Below, in pieces: positions 55,100 to 64,000 of a stretch of DNA of 64,000 nucleotides. Every line of letters starts with the position of its first letter. Positions within the stretch are counted from its first letter, which is position 1. Origin of the DNA: Bradyrhizobium sp. 195 (GTDB lineage: Bacteria > Pseudomonadota > Alphaproteobacteria > Rhizobiales > Xanthobacteraceae); NCBI RefSeq assembly GCF_023101665.1, contig NZ_CP082161.1, forward strand, positions 7,856,501 through 7,920,500, written 5' to 3'. The notes below the pieces were generated by a model. The model had not been told where the DNA came from. It saw only the letters and a program-made list of their open reading frames with translations, and made no database searches. Position numbers and translations under genes: made by a program.

Positions 55100-55690
55100 A
55101 TGGCGAAATCAGACCAACCCACCACCATCAAGAAATACGCGAACCGCCGGCTCTATAACACCGGGACGAGTACCTATGTGACGCTGGAAGACCTCGCCGC
55201 GATGGTCAAGGATGGCGAAGATTTCCTGGTCTATGACGCCAAGACCGGCGACGACATCACCCGCTCCGTGCTCGCCCAGATCATCTTCGAGCAGGAGAAC
55301 AAGGCCGGCCAGAACCTGCTCCCAACGACCTTCCTGCGCCAGCTCATCCGCTTCTACGGCGACAGCATGCAGATGGTGGTGCCGAAATATCTGGAGCAGT
55401 CGATCGCGACCTTGACCCAGGAGCAAGAGAAGTTCCGCAAGCAGATCGCCAATAGCCTGTCCGGCACTCCTTTTGCTCCTTTGGAGGAACAGGTCCGCCG
55501 CAACATGGAGCTGTTCCAGCAGACTTTTTCGATGTTCAAGCCCTTCGTCCCGCCGCGGTCGGCGACAAGCGCTGAGACCGAGCCGGACGCGACCGCAGAG
55601 ACCCCGAAGGACAGCAACATCGACGATCTGCGCCAGCAGATGAAGGAAATGCAGGAACGCCTGGAGCGGATGTCAAAGAAGGACGAATAG
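55100..55690 (+). CDS. phaR: PHB synthesis repressor PhaR
   Basis: 196 residues. The N-terminal DNA-binding domain TIKKYANRRLYNTGTSTYVT (about 9-28) and the PHB accumulation domain (ILPTTFLRQLIRFYGDSM-like region) are diagnostic. The C-terminus is a charged coiled coil (LRQQMKEMQERLERMSKK). PhaR senses PHB granules and represses phasin and other genes; in rhizobia the homologue is AniA. Divergent from phbA, the usual layout. Confidence 0.96.
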   Translation: MAKSDQPTTIKKYANRRLYNTGTSTYVTLEDLAAMVKDGEDFLVYDAKTGDDITRSVLAQIIFEQENKAGQNLLPTTFLRQLIRFYGDSMQMVVPKYLEQSIATLTQEQEKFRKQIANSLSGTPFAPLEEQVRRNMELFQQTFSMFKPFVPPRSATSAETEPDATAETPKDSNIDDLRQQMKEMQERLERMSKKDE

Positions 55691-55799
55691 CTCTTTCGTC
55701 TGTGCTGGCGCGCCCCCATGTGGTGGGTGCGCAAGCTGCCGGTTGAGAGCGATGCTGCCTCGTTCGCTGTTCATGCCGGCTTAGTCCGGAGCACGCGCC

Positions 55800-56417
55800 T
55801 TGCCTGACCGAAGCGGCCATTGGGAGCACGTGTACGCCACCAAGGGCGAGACGGAAGTCAGCTGGTTTCAGAACAACCCGGCGATCTCGCTCGAGATGAT
55901 CCGCGCGGCGACGGCGGATCATGACGCCGCCATCATCGATATCGGCGGCGGCGCTTCGCGGCTGGTCGACGCTCTCTTGCACGACGGATATCGCGATGTT
56001 GCCGTGCTGGACCTTTCCGCCAACGCGCTCGAGGCGGCCAAGCGCCGAATTGGCCAAGCCGCCTCGACGATCGACTGGATCGTCGCCGACGCCACGACGT
56101 GGCGGCCGGCGAGGATCTACGATGTATGGCATGATCGCGCGGCGTTTCACTTCCTGACCGATCCCCGCGACAGGGCTGCTTATGTCGAGCGTCTGCGATC
56201 TGCGGTTGCGCCCGGCGGCCACGTCATCATCGCGACGTTTGCGCTCGACGGTCCGGAGAAATGCAGCGGCTTGCCGGTGCAGCGCCATGACAGCGCCAGC
56301 CTTGCAGCGGAGCTGGGGCCGGAGTTCGAGCTGGTCGAGACGCGCGGCGAGACGCATCACACGCCGTGGAATTCGACGCAGGCGTTTCAGTTCAGCCGGT
56401 TTCGGAGGCGGAGCTAA
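55800..56417 (+). CDS. SAM-dependent methyltransferase (type 12)
   Basis: 205 residues from a TTG at 55800. HWEHVYATKGETEVSWFQ is the typical opening, IIDIGGGASRLVDALL the SAM loop, and VWHDRAAFHFL and APGGHVIIATF follow. Relatives include thiopurine-type and small-molecule methyltransferases. Substrate unknown. A family B repeat follows the stop. Confidence 0.9.
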   Translation: MPDRSGHWEHVYATKGETEVSWFQNNPAISLEMIRAATADHDAAIIDIGGGASRLVDALLHDGYRDVAVLDLSANALEAAKRRIGQAASTIDWIVADATTWRPARIYDVWHDRAAFHFLTDPRDRAAYVERLRSAVAPGGHVIIATFALDGPEKCSGLPVQRHDSASLAAELGPEFELVETRGETHHTPWNSTQAFQFSRFRRRS

Positions 56418-56425
56418 GAAGTCGG

Positions 56426-56529
56426 TGTCATGCCCCGCGCAGGCGAGGCATCCAGTACGCCGCGGCCCATCGGGTCAATCACTGCTGCCTCTGGAATACT
56501 GGATCGTCCGCCTTCTCGGACGATGACAG
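56426..56529. repeat. Dispersed repeat family B, copy 3 (inverted)
   Basis: ATCCAGTACGCCGCGGCCC comes first here and TGCCTCTGGAATACTGGAT second, i.e. opposite to the copies at 13356 and 21777. Outer arms TGTCATGCCCCGC and GTCCGCC...GACGATGACAG. It lies between the methyltransferase and aminotransferase genes, whose ends converge. Confidence 0.78.
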
Positions 56530-56554
56530 CGGAGTCCGTGGCGCGCATGCGAGC

Positions 56555-57442
56555 CTAAGCCGCCAGCCTCACCGCATGCGCAAAGTCCCAATAGAGCTTG
56601 CGCGCTTTGGTGTAGAACGGGCCCGGCTTCAGCTCGCGCTCGTCGATGCGGATCACCGGGGCGACCTTGGCGAAATTGCCGGTGGAGAAGATCTCGTCGG
56701 CGGCCAGGAAATCGGCATAGCGCAACGTCTTCTCGACCACGGTGACACCGTCGCCGCGAAGCAGATTGATGACGCGTTGGCGCGTGATGCCGTTGAGGAA
56801 CGTGCCGTTGGGCACGGGCGTATAGACCACGCCGTCCCTGGCCATGAACACGTTGGAATTGCCAAATTCCGCGACATTGCCGAGCATGTCGAGCATCAGC
56901 GCGTTCTGGAAGCCGCGGGAAGCTGCTTCCGCGAGCGCGCGCGAATTGTTCGGATAGAGGCAGGCCGCCTTCGCCTCGACCGGCGTGCATTCGGCGGTGG
57001 GCCTGCGAAACGGCGACAGGGTGATGGCGTTGCCGACGGGCTTTGGCATCGGCGCCTCGTAGATGCACAGGCACCAATTGGTGCTCTCGGGGTCGAACAG
57101 GACGCCGCCGCCCGCGCCGTTCTGCGCCCAATACATCGGACGGACGTAGAGCTCGGCATCGGCCGCAAAGCGCGCAATGCCTTCCGTTGCGAGCGTGAGC
57201 CAGGTGCCGGTATCGACCACCGGCTTCAGGCCAAAATTGATCGCGGATTGATTGGCGCGCGCGACGTGACGGTCGAGATCGGGCGCGACGCCCTCGAACG
57301 CGCGTGCACCGTCGAACACCACCGAGCCGAGCCAGGCCGCATGCGTTCGCGGACCCATGATCGGCACATTGCCGTCGTGCCATTTGCCCTCGAAGAAGGT
57401 CCAGCTCGGCGAATATTCGATCGGCTTCTTGATTTCGGCCAT
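56555..57442 (-). CDS. Class IV branched-chain amino acid aminotransferase
   Basis: 295 residues. PLP-dependent class IV fold: VFDGARAFEGVAPDLDRHVA, the PLP-Lys in VEAKAACLYPN, and NALMLDMLGNVAEFGNSNVF. This resembles the short BCAT/D-amino-acid transaminase group of alphaproteobacteria; isoleucine/valine/leucine as substrates are likely but not certain. Ends 26 bases from the family B repeat. Confidence 0.88.
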   Translation of the reverse strand: MAEIKKPIEYSPSWTFFEGKWHDGNVPIMGPRTHAAWLGSVVFDGARAFEGVAPDLDRHVARANQSAINFGLKPVVDTGTWLTLATEGIARFAADAELYVRPMYWAQNGAGGGVLFDPESTNWCLCIYEAPMPKPVGNAITLSPFRRPTAECTPVEAKAACLYPNNSRALAEAASRGFQNALMLDMLGNVAEFGNSNVFMARDGVVYTPVPNGTFLNGITRQRVINLLRGDGVTVVEKTLRYADFLAADEIFSTGNFAKVAPVIRIDERELKPGPFYTKARKLYWDFAHAVRLAA

Positions 57443-57519
57443 GACCGGCCTCCCCTTGGAAATACCCAGGCACTATTGTCCCAATTTCTAAACGATTTGC
57501 TGCGGCGACTAGGTGAGTT

Positions 57520-57655
57520 ACCCTCTCCCCTTGTGGGAGAGGGTGGCTCGCCGCGTAGCGGCGAGACGGGTGAGGGGTATCTATCCGCGAGCTCATTTGT
57601 GGAGAAAACCCCTCATCCGGCGCTGCGCGCCACCTTCTCCCACAAGGGGAGAAGG
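57520..57655. repeat. Long inverted repeat ahead of the esterase gene
   Basis: ACCCTCTCCCCTTGTGGGAG (from 57520) and CTCCCACAAGGGGAGAAGG (ending 57655) are inverted arms, each also self-complementary, and GACGGGTGAGGGGT pairs with ACCCCTCAT inside. The right end supplies AAGGGGAGAAGGAAG directly before the esterase ATG at 57659. Confidence 0.85.
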
Positions 57656-57658
57656 AAG

Positions 57659-58594
57659 ATGCCGCTCGACCCGCTCGCAAAGCGCTTGTTGACCATGATG
57701 GCTGCGGCCGCGCCGCAGGCGAGAAGCCGGCCGAGCGTGGAGGCGCGGCGGCAATCGCTGGCCAAGCTGATGCAGTTCGCGCGCACCGATGCGCCGGATG
57801 TGACGACACGCGACGGTGTGCTGCCCGGCCGCGCCAGCGAACTGCCCTATCGCCTTTACACGCCGGCAAATGCCGAGGAGCGCGCGCCCGGCTTCGTGTT
57901 CTTTCATGGCGGCGGCCTCGTCGCCGGCAGCATCGCCACGCATGATCGCATCGCAGCGGCGCTGGCGCATGCGACCGGTTGCCGTCTCGTCTCGGTCGAC
58001 TACCGGCTTGCGCCGGAGCACAGATTTCCTGCCGCCGTCGACGATGCGATCGCCGCCACCGAATGGGTTGCGCGCGAGGCCGCATCGCTCGGCATCGACG
58101 CGGACCGTCTGGTGGTCGGCGGCGATTCCGCCGGTGCGACGCTCGCTGCGATCGTGTGCCAGGAAGCGGCGCAAACCGCTGGCCTCGCCATCGCCGCGCA
58201 ATGCCTGATCTGCCCCGTGCTGGATTTCGAGGAAACCTCGCCCTCACGCGAGGCCTTTGCCGAGGGCCATCTGATCGATCGCGTCACCATCGAGGCCGAT
58301 CTTTCCGACTATCTGCCTGACGGCGTCGACACCGCCGACCCCCGCGTTTCTCCCTTGCGCGCAACACGCCTCACCGGCCTGCCGACCGCGATCATCCACA
58401 CGGCCGAGTACGACCCGATGCGCGATGAAGGCAATGCCTATGCCCGCAAGCTGCTCACTGCTGGCGTCGCCGTCGAGCATGTCTGCCACGACGGCATGGT
58501 TCACAATTTCCACGCCATGGGCGCGATCCTTCCGCAGGCGCAGCTCGTGCTGTCGCAGATCGGCGAGCAGGTGCGGCGAGCGGTGGGGAAGTAG
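57659..58594 (+). CDS. Alpha/beta hydrolase (HSL-type esterase/lipase)
   Basis: 311 residues from the ATG at 57659; the frame continues upstream through the repeat and the antisense aminotransferase, which is not coding. The oxyanion motif is FFHGGGLVAG and the nucleophile elbow is GGDSAGATLAA. Asp and His are in the EYDPMRDEG and HDGMVHNFH regions. No signal peptide. Hydrolyses short-chain esters; natural substrate unknown. Its ribosome binding site comes from the repeat element. Confidence 0.92.
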   Translation: MPLDPLAKRLLTMMAAAAPQARSRPSVEARRQSLAKLMQFARTDAPDVTTRDGVLPGRASELPYRLYTPANAEERAPGFVFFHGGGLVAGSIATHDRIAAALAHATGCRLVSVDYRLAPEHRFPAAVDDAIAATEWVAREAASLGIDADRLVVGGDSAGATLAAIVCQEAAQTAGLAIAAQCLICPVLDFEETSPSREAFAEGHLIDRVTIEADLSDYLPDGVDTADPRVSPLRATRLTGLPTAIIHTAEYDPMRDEGNAYARKLLTAGVAVEHVCHDGMVHNFHAMGAILPQAQLVLSQIGEQVRRAVGK

Positions 58595-58600
58595 CGCGGA

Positions 58601-58846
58601 TCACACCCGCGCGTCGAGCACAGCCCTGGCGGCCACGACATATTCAGGCCAATGTGCATCCGCATAACGTTCGGCCTGCCTTGCGCAGGTGACATCTGGC
58701 GCATGCGCAGCCGCAATGGTGCGCGCGAAGCGCTCCTCGGCGACCGTCACGTCGTCAGGCGCGGACGTCGGTATGGCGGCCACGGCCGTCGGAGCAACAG
58801 CGAGCCCCGCCAGACCAGTGAGCAGAATGCGGCGTGACGTGTTCAT
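58601..58846 (-). CDS. Small exported protein with Tat-like signal
   Basis: 81 residues. MNTSRRILLTGLAGLAVAPT is a signal sequence with twin arginines, followed by AVAAI. The mature 50 or so residues have one Cys and a predicted helix (EERFARTIAAAHAPDVTCAR). The ATG at 58846 is preferred to a longer frame to 58984. Function unknown; small secreted helical proteins like this are common in Bradyrhizobium. Ends six bases from the esterase stop. Confidence 0.65.
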   Translation of the reverse strand: MNTSRRILLTGLAGLAVAPTAVAAIPTSAPDDVTVAEERFARTIAAAHAPDVTCARQAERYADAHWPEYVVAARAVLDARV

Positions 58847-59047
58847 GGCTGTCGTCCTTCCATTGTCTCGCCTGCACCCCGGCCGGCGTGTGTGTGTCGG
58901 TGCAATCACCACAAGGTAGCCGCCCACGTCCGTGCAGTCCACCGCTTGCAATAGCGCTTGACCGCACCAACGATCACGTTCCATCTAGGAAGAATTCCGT
59001 CACCAAATCGCCGCGCGTCGGATTGTCTCGTGCTCGATCATAACCCC

Positions 59048-59935
59048 ATGCATCGCCAGGCTCTGCGCGCTGCCGCGATGGGGCTGCTTTGTCTGACGAT
59101 TTCGACCCGCGCGGGCTTCGCTGCCGACGACGGGGACGGCGCACCGGCGAAGCCGGCCGTACCAAACATCTATCTCGATCTCCGTACGATCTATGCGACG
59201 ATTCCGGCGGGCACGCTCGGGCTCGGCTTCGGCAACACGTCATTGTCGGCCGCATTCCAGGCGCTGGCGGCGCGCCGGGGCGCAAGCTTGCCGAACGGCT
59301 TGCCGGCCGCGAAATCGATCGCCGTCGATCTGCCGCTGACGGTCGACGTCAGCGATCGCGTCTCGCTCTATGGCGGTGTGTCGGGCTCGACGACCGACAT
59401 CGGCGGCGGCTGGTCGGCGTTCGACATCACGAGCTGGAACATCGGCGTCCAGGCCGACCTCTATCAACAGAACGGCGGGAAGATCCCGACCATCACACTG
59501 CAATCGACCCTGACCCAATCGGTGCCGAACGAGCAGGGCATGACGAATTCGTTCAACAACATCCTGGAATTCGACTACGCGCTCGACGAGGACGAGACGC
59601 GGGGCTGGTTGGCCGGCGTGCAATATACCCACACCGACATCGCCAGCCAGCTCGCCAGCATCCGGCCGAACACGATCCTCTATGCCGGCGGCTATTACCA
59701 ATGGCCGAGCAATTGGAAGTTCACCGGGCGCCTTGGCATGCAGTCGTTCGGCGGCGCGCAGCTCGCCGGCCGGACCTTGGCGGCGTCCTTCACCCAGCCG
59801 ATCCTTAGGCTCGACCTCGACCGCATGGACGACAACGACAACCGCCTGTTCGGCATCACCGCGCAGATCGCGTGGACGCCAAAACCGTCCTACCAGGTGA
59901 CGCTGCGGACGCCGCTCTACGCCATCCGCAATTAG
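59048..59935 (+). CDS. Predicted outer-membrane or exported beta-rich protein
   Basis: 295 residues from the ATG at 59048. Signal peptide MHRQALRAAAMGLLCLTIST with cleavage near AGFAADD. The rest is rich in alternating polar/hydrophobic strands (VSLYGGVSGSTTDIGGGWSA, WLAGVQYTHTDIASQLASI), ends in IRN, and lacks internal hydrophobic helices, as in outer-membrane barrels, although no terminal aromatic residue is present. Family not recognised. Confidence 0.65.
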   Translation: MHRQALRAAAMGLLCLTISTRAGFAADDGDGAPAKPAVPNIYLDLRTIYATIPAGTLGLGFGNTSLSAAFQALAARRGASLPNGLPAAKSIAVDLPLTVDVSDRVSLYGGVSGSTTDIGGGWSAFDITSWNIGVQADLYQQNGGKIPTITLQSTLTQSVPNEQGMTNSFNNILEFDYALDEDETRGWLAGVQYTHTDIASQLASIRPNTILYAGGYYQWPSNWKFTGRLGMQSFGGAQLAGRTLAASFTQPILRLDLDRMDDNDNRLFGITAQIAWTPKPSYQVTLRTPLYAIRN

Positions 59936-60090
59936 TGCGGCCACGGTCACCCCACCTCGCTCGTCAACCAATCGTTAATCGTCATCCAAAATCCCTGATC
60001 GCGTTACATCGCCGCAAGGAACCTTGAGCGAGACTGGACCGGCTGTTTGGTGCCGTGTTCGTCCCGTCGTTTTCGCTTTGGAGGCTGCGA

Positions 60091-61674
<1,584 letters not shown>

Positions 61675-61690
61675 TCGAAGCAAGCAGCTC

Positions 61691-62251
61691 TCAGTCCGGC
61701 ACCGGCACGTCGAACGTATTCAGCGTGACCGAGACCATGCAGTAGACGCCGACCAGATACGACAGCTCGGCAGCGCCATGCTCGCCGAACTCCTTCACCG
61801 CGGCGCGCCAAGTCAACTCCGGCAACACGCCGCCGCTGACCAATGCGGACGCCACGTCATAGGCGACGGCCTCCTGCTTGGTCAGATCCACCGGTCGTTG
61901 CCCCGCGACGATGGTGGCGAGCTTCTCGTCGGACAGGCCGCGCTGCTCGGCGACCAGCACATGGGCATAGAGCTCGTAGCCGGAACGGAAATGCGAGCCG
62001 GTGACGAGGATGGCGACTTCGCGCACCGGCGCGGGCAGCAGCGGGTTCGACGCGATCGCCTTGACCAGCTCCCACACCGGCTTGCCGAAGCGCGGCTCGC
62101 GGACCCAGGGATTCCAGGGCCCGAGCAGCGCGCCGTCGTCGCGCATGTTCACAAAGCCCTTGAAGTGGTCCTTGATACCGGCTCGCATGTCGTCATAGAG
62201 CGGCTTCTGTTCGTCGGTCAGATCCTTGGGATCGAGAATGGGAAGACGCAT
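61691..62251 (-). CDS. Carboxymuconolactone decarboxylase-like protein without active-site cysteines
   Basis: 186 residues. The AhpD-like helical fold is recognisable (VREVAILVTGSHFRSGYELY, AHVLVAEQRGLSDEKLATIV), but the usual CxxC is replaced by no Cys at all in the motif region. A peroxidase function is therefore unlikely; a decarboxylase-like or ligand-binding role is possible. Convergent with the cyclase gene (gap 16 bases). GGAGACTCC upstream of the ATG. Confidence 0.85.
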   Translation of the reverse strand: MRLPILDPKDLTDEQKPLYDDMRAGIKDHFKGFVNMRDDGALLGPWNPWVREPRFGKPVWELVKAIASNPLLPAPVREVAILVTGSHFRSGYELYAHVLVAEQRGLSDEKLATIVAGQRPVDLTKQEAVAYDVASALVSGGVLPELTWRAAVKEFGEHGAAELSYLVGVYCMVSVTLNTFDVPVPD

Positions 62252-62406
62252 GGTGGGAGTCTCCTCGTTGAGAAGAGAGGACGGTCGCGCGCGTTATCGC
62301 GCAAGGCAAGTGAAGTTGCTGTGACGATCGTGCAACTTTGCAAGGAGTGTACAGACGCTCGCACAACCGTGCTATGTCCCGGTATCTGTCATTGGCGAGG
62401 CATCGA

Positions 62407-62982
62407 ATGACCGATCTAATCGTCGGACTTGATAGTTGGATAGTTCAGGACGGCAACTACGGTGATTTCGCTCAAGCGACAAATGTCTCATTCGCGCTCG
62501 AATTTATTCCGGTAGTCCCACTTCCGAAGTGTGGCCGATTTGACCGCAAAGCTCCGTCACTCAGGCAAGTTGTGGAAAGTTCGTACGCAGTTGTTGGGCA
62601 GGTGGTGCACGCGCAAGATGATTGGTGGGTGCTGGACGTTGGTATTCTCATGTATTGCGAGGGAAAGCCTCCAGACAATGCTCCCCTGGACGCCTGGTTG
62701 GAAGGACTAATCTCTATCGGAGTGAACCCATTCTTTTACTTCGAAAGTCATGCGCACCAGCCAGGCGCCCCCGCCTTGGTCTACGATTGGAGCATCGACA
62801 GGATTGAAATGGAGACAGGTCCCTTCATTGAAACGAAGCCAAAGCACTTTGAGCGGGATCCCGAGAAATGCGGATGGAAAGAGGTCGCCCGGACCGATGC
62901 TTGGCACGAACAGGGCCCTTATCTGCTCCACTGTACGCGTCTAGGTGGGCCCCGCGCAGCGCAGAGCCAGCGCGGACCCTGA
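62407..62982 (+). CDS. Hypothetical protein, AT-rich, foreign-looking
   Basis: 191 residues from the ATG at 62407; an upstream ATG at 62338 is less likely. The coding sequence is visibly richer in A and T than its neighbours and uses rare codons (CTA, ATA, AGG). MTDLIVGLDSWIVQDGNYGD opens it, and GILMYCEGKPPDN, FFYFESHAHQPGAP and AWHEQGPYLLHCTRLG follow; many Trp and aromatic residues suggest a compact globular protein. The last 12 codons (GPRAAQSQRGP) look like read-through into GC-rich DNA. No family recognised; likely acquired. Confidence 0.6.
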   Translation: MTDLIVGLDSWIVQDGNYGDFAQATNVSFALEFIPVVPLPKCGRFDRKAPSLRQVVESSYAVVGQVVHAQDDWWVLDVGILMYCEGKPPDNAPLDAWLEGLISIGVNPFFYFESHAHQPGAPALVYDWSIDRIEMETGPFIETKPKHFERDPEKCGWKEVARTDAWHEQGPYLLHCTRLGGPRAAQSQRGP

Positions 62983-63006
62983 TCGACGGATTGCAGGTCT
63001 GACCGC

Positions 63007-63471
63007 TCAAAACTCCAGCGGCGCGTTGTCGACGACTTCCTTCATCACGAAGAAGGTGCGGGTCTGGCGCACGCCGGGCAGCGCGATGAGCTGCTCGCCG
63101 TGGATGCGGTTGAAGTCTTCCATGTCGCCGACCCGGATCTTGAGGAAATAGTCGAAGTCGCCGGCGACGAGATGGCAATCGAGCACGAATTTCAGCTTGG
63201 CGATCGCCTGCTCGAAGATGGCAAAGCTCTCCGGCGTCGAGCGGTCGAGCACGACGCCGACCATCACCAGCGTACCCTTGGCCACCTTCTTGGGGGCGAC
63301 CATGGCGCGCACGGCGGCGATGAACCCGTCCTCGAACAGGCGCTGGGTCCGGCGATGACAGGTGGCGGGGCTGATCGCGACTGATACAGCCAGCTCGGCA
63401 TTGCTGAGCCGGCCGTTATTCTGGAGCAATCTCAGGATCTTAAGGTCAGTGCGATCGAGACGGGCGGCCAT
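63007..63471 (-). CDS. acdR: Lrp/AsnC-family regulator of ACC deaminase
   Basis: 154 residues from the ATG at 63471; five codons more are possible. The N-terminal helix-turn-helix is LDRTDLKILRLLQNNGRLSN with AISPATCHRRTQRL, and the C-terminal RAM domain is GDFDYFLKIRVGDMEDFNRI. It is divergent from acdS, the typical acdR-acdS layout, in which AcdR activates acdS in response to ACC. The acdR name rests on that layout. Confidence 0.85.
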   Translation of the reverse strand: MAARLDRTDLKILRLLQNNGRLSNAELAVSVAISPATCHRRTQRLFEDGFIAAVRAMVAPKKVAKGTLVMVGVVLDRSTPESFAIFEQAIAKLKFVLDCHLVAGDFDYFLKIRVGDMEDFNRIHGEQLIALPGVRQTRTFFVMKEVVDNAPLEF

Positions 63472-63629
63472 GAAAGAAACTTCCATAGAAAAACGATTTT
63501 ACGGAAGAATTCTTAGCAAATGTCGCCGTATTCGCAAGAACCCGCGCAATATAGGCGCAATATTCGAGAGCACATTTTCCTAGAGCGATGCTAGGCAGCG
63601 GCGGACATCAACGCCAATCGGGATGCCCC
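63472..63629. promoter_or_regulatory. acdR-acdS divergent control region
   Basis: 158 bases, clearly AT-richer than the flanks. An imperfect inverted pair CTTCC (63480) / GGAAG (63503), GAATTC at about 63507, and AATATAGGCGCAATATTC near 63549-63566 are candidate Lrp-type or FNR-like sites. No box is certain. Confidence 0.4.
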
Positions 63630-64000
63630 ATGAAGCTGGACAAATTTCCGCGCTATCCGCTGACCTTCGGCCCGACGCCCATCGAGAAGCTGGAGCGGCT
63701 GTCAAAACATCTCGGCGGCAATGTCGAGGTCTATGCCAAGCGCGAGGACTGCAATTCGGGCCTTGCCTATGGCGGCAACAAGCTGCGCAAGCTCGAATAC
63801 ATCATCCCCGACGCGATCGCCTCCAACGCCGACACGCTGGTCTCGATCGGCGGGGTGCAGTCGAACCACACCCGCATGATCGCGGCGGTCGCGGCCAAGA
63901 TCGGAATGAAGTGCCGCCTGGTGCAGGAAGCCTGGGTGCCGCACGAGGACGCCGTCTATGATCGGGTCGGCAACATCATGCTCTCGCGCATCATGGGCGC
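63630..64000 (+). CDS. acdS: 1-aminocyclopropane-1-carboxylate deaminase, 3'-truncated by window edge
   Basis: The first 123 codons of a PLP enzyme that splits the plant ethylene precursor ACC into 2-oxobutyrate and ammonia. [20 protein letters not shown] carries the PLP-binding Lys (about 51), and [12 protein letters not shown] binds the carboxylate; both are hallmarks of true ACC deaminase, as opposed to D-cysteine desulfhydrase. The gene continues past the window. Divergent from acdR. It suggests a plant-associated lifestyle. Confidence 0.93.
   Translation, partial: MKLDKFPRYPLTFGPTPIEKLERLSKHLGGNVEVYAKREDCNSGLAYGGNKLRKLEYIIPDAIASNADTLVSIGGVQSNHTRMIAAVAAKIGMKCRLVQEAWVPHEDAVYDRVGNIMLSRIMG

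Noticed and set aside
56366..57658. Upstream extension of the esterase frame
   Set aside because: It passes through an inverted repeat and the antisense aminotransferase gene; homology begins at 57659.

Overview
This window is high-GC, densely coded alphaproteobacterial chromosome. Gene content and order fit Bradyrhizobium or a very close relative: aroK-aroB next to a CorC/CNNM-type protein, xerD followed by accA, ptsP next to prfA, a PHB cluster (phbB, phbA, phaR), DUF1178 and DUF4167 proteins, an acdR/acdS pair, and dispersed palindromic intergenic repeats. The genus is inferred from recognised proteins and repeats, not from rRNA. I found no rRNA, tRNA, CRISPR array or intact insertion sequence.

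Layout. 1-5.8 kb: end of a HWE histidine kinase, a J-domain protein, BolA, a nested repeat block, a CNNM/CorC protein, and aroB and aroK. 5.6-12.4 kb: a 48-residue membrane peptide gene, a 2.3 kb TetR/reductase/SnoaL cassette bounded by a 17-bp direct repeat, xerD, accA and a lipoprotein L,D-transpeptidase. 12.4-13.5 kb: a decayed stretch with a DUF3883 remnant and dispersed repeats. 13.5-21.6 kb: a minus-strand locus coding for an amide/urea-type ABC importer (two ATPases, two permeases, one binding protein), a signature amidase and an AmiC-like binding-fold protein without a signal peptide, with a divergent MarR regulator. 21.9-27.4 kb: secA, a parvulin isomerase and argJ. 27.5-35.4 kb: a lone TadG-like vWA protein, mutT, a methyltransferase flanked by inverted repeat copies, comF, a grxC-nitrilase-DUF1178 operon, a DMT transporter, ubiG and a PH-domain membrane protein. 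35.5-40.5 kb: lysC, ptsP and prfA. 40.5-47.3 kb: a MarR regulator, a protein resembling the RNA polymerase alpha C-terminal domain, a second branched-chain-type ABC importer with a permease-ATPase fusion, and a HIT protein; this block lies between prfA and prmC, which are usually neighbours. 47.4-52.5 kb: prmC, the DUF4167 protein, a methyltransferase, gloB, a DUF985 cupin and a second DMT transporter. 52.6-55.7 kb: phbB, phbA and phaR for polyhydroxybutyrate. 55.8-64 kb: a methyltransferase, a class IV aminotransferase, an esterase, a small exported protein, an outer-membrane-like protein, a PAS-PAS-GGEEF diguanylate cyclase, a carboxymuconolactone decarboxylase-like protein, an AT-rich orphan, an Lrp-type acdR and the start of acdS.

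Most of the window is conserved core genome. The strongest leads for unusual biology are: the amide uptake/hydrolysis locus, with a probable cytoplasmic AmiC-like sensor and four tandem repeats in the amidase leader; the direct-repeat-bounded cassette before xerD; the alpha-CTD-like protein; the DUF3883 remnant; the foreign-looking orphan at 62.4 kb; and several families of dispersed inverted repeats, one of which supplies a gene's ribosome binding site.
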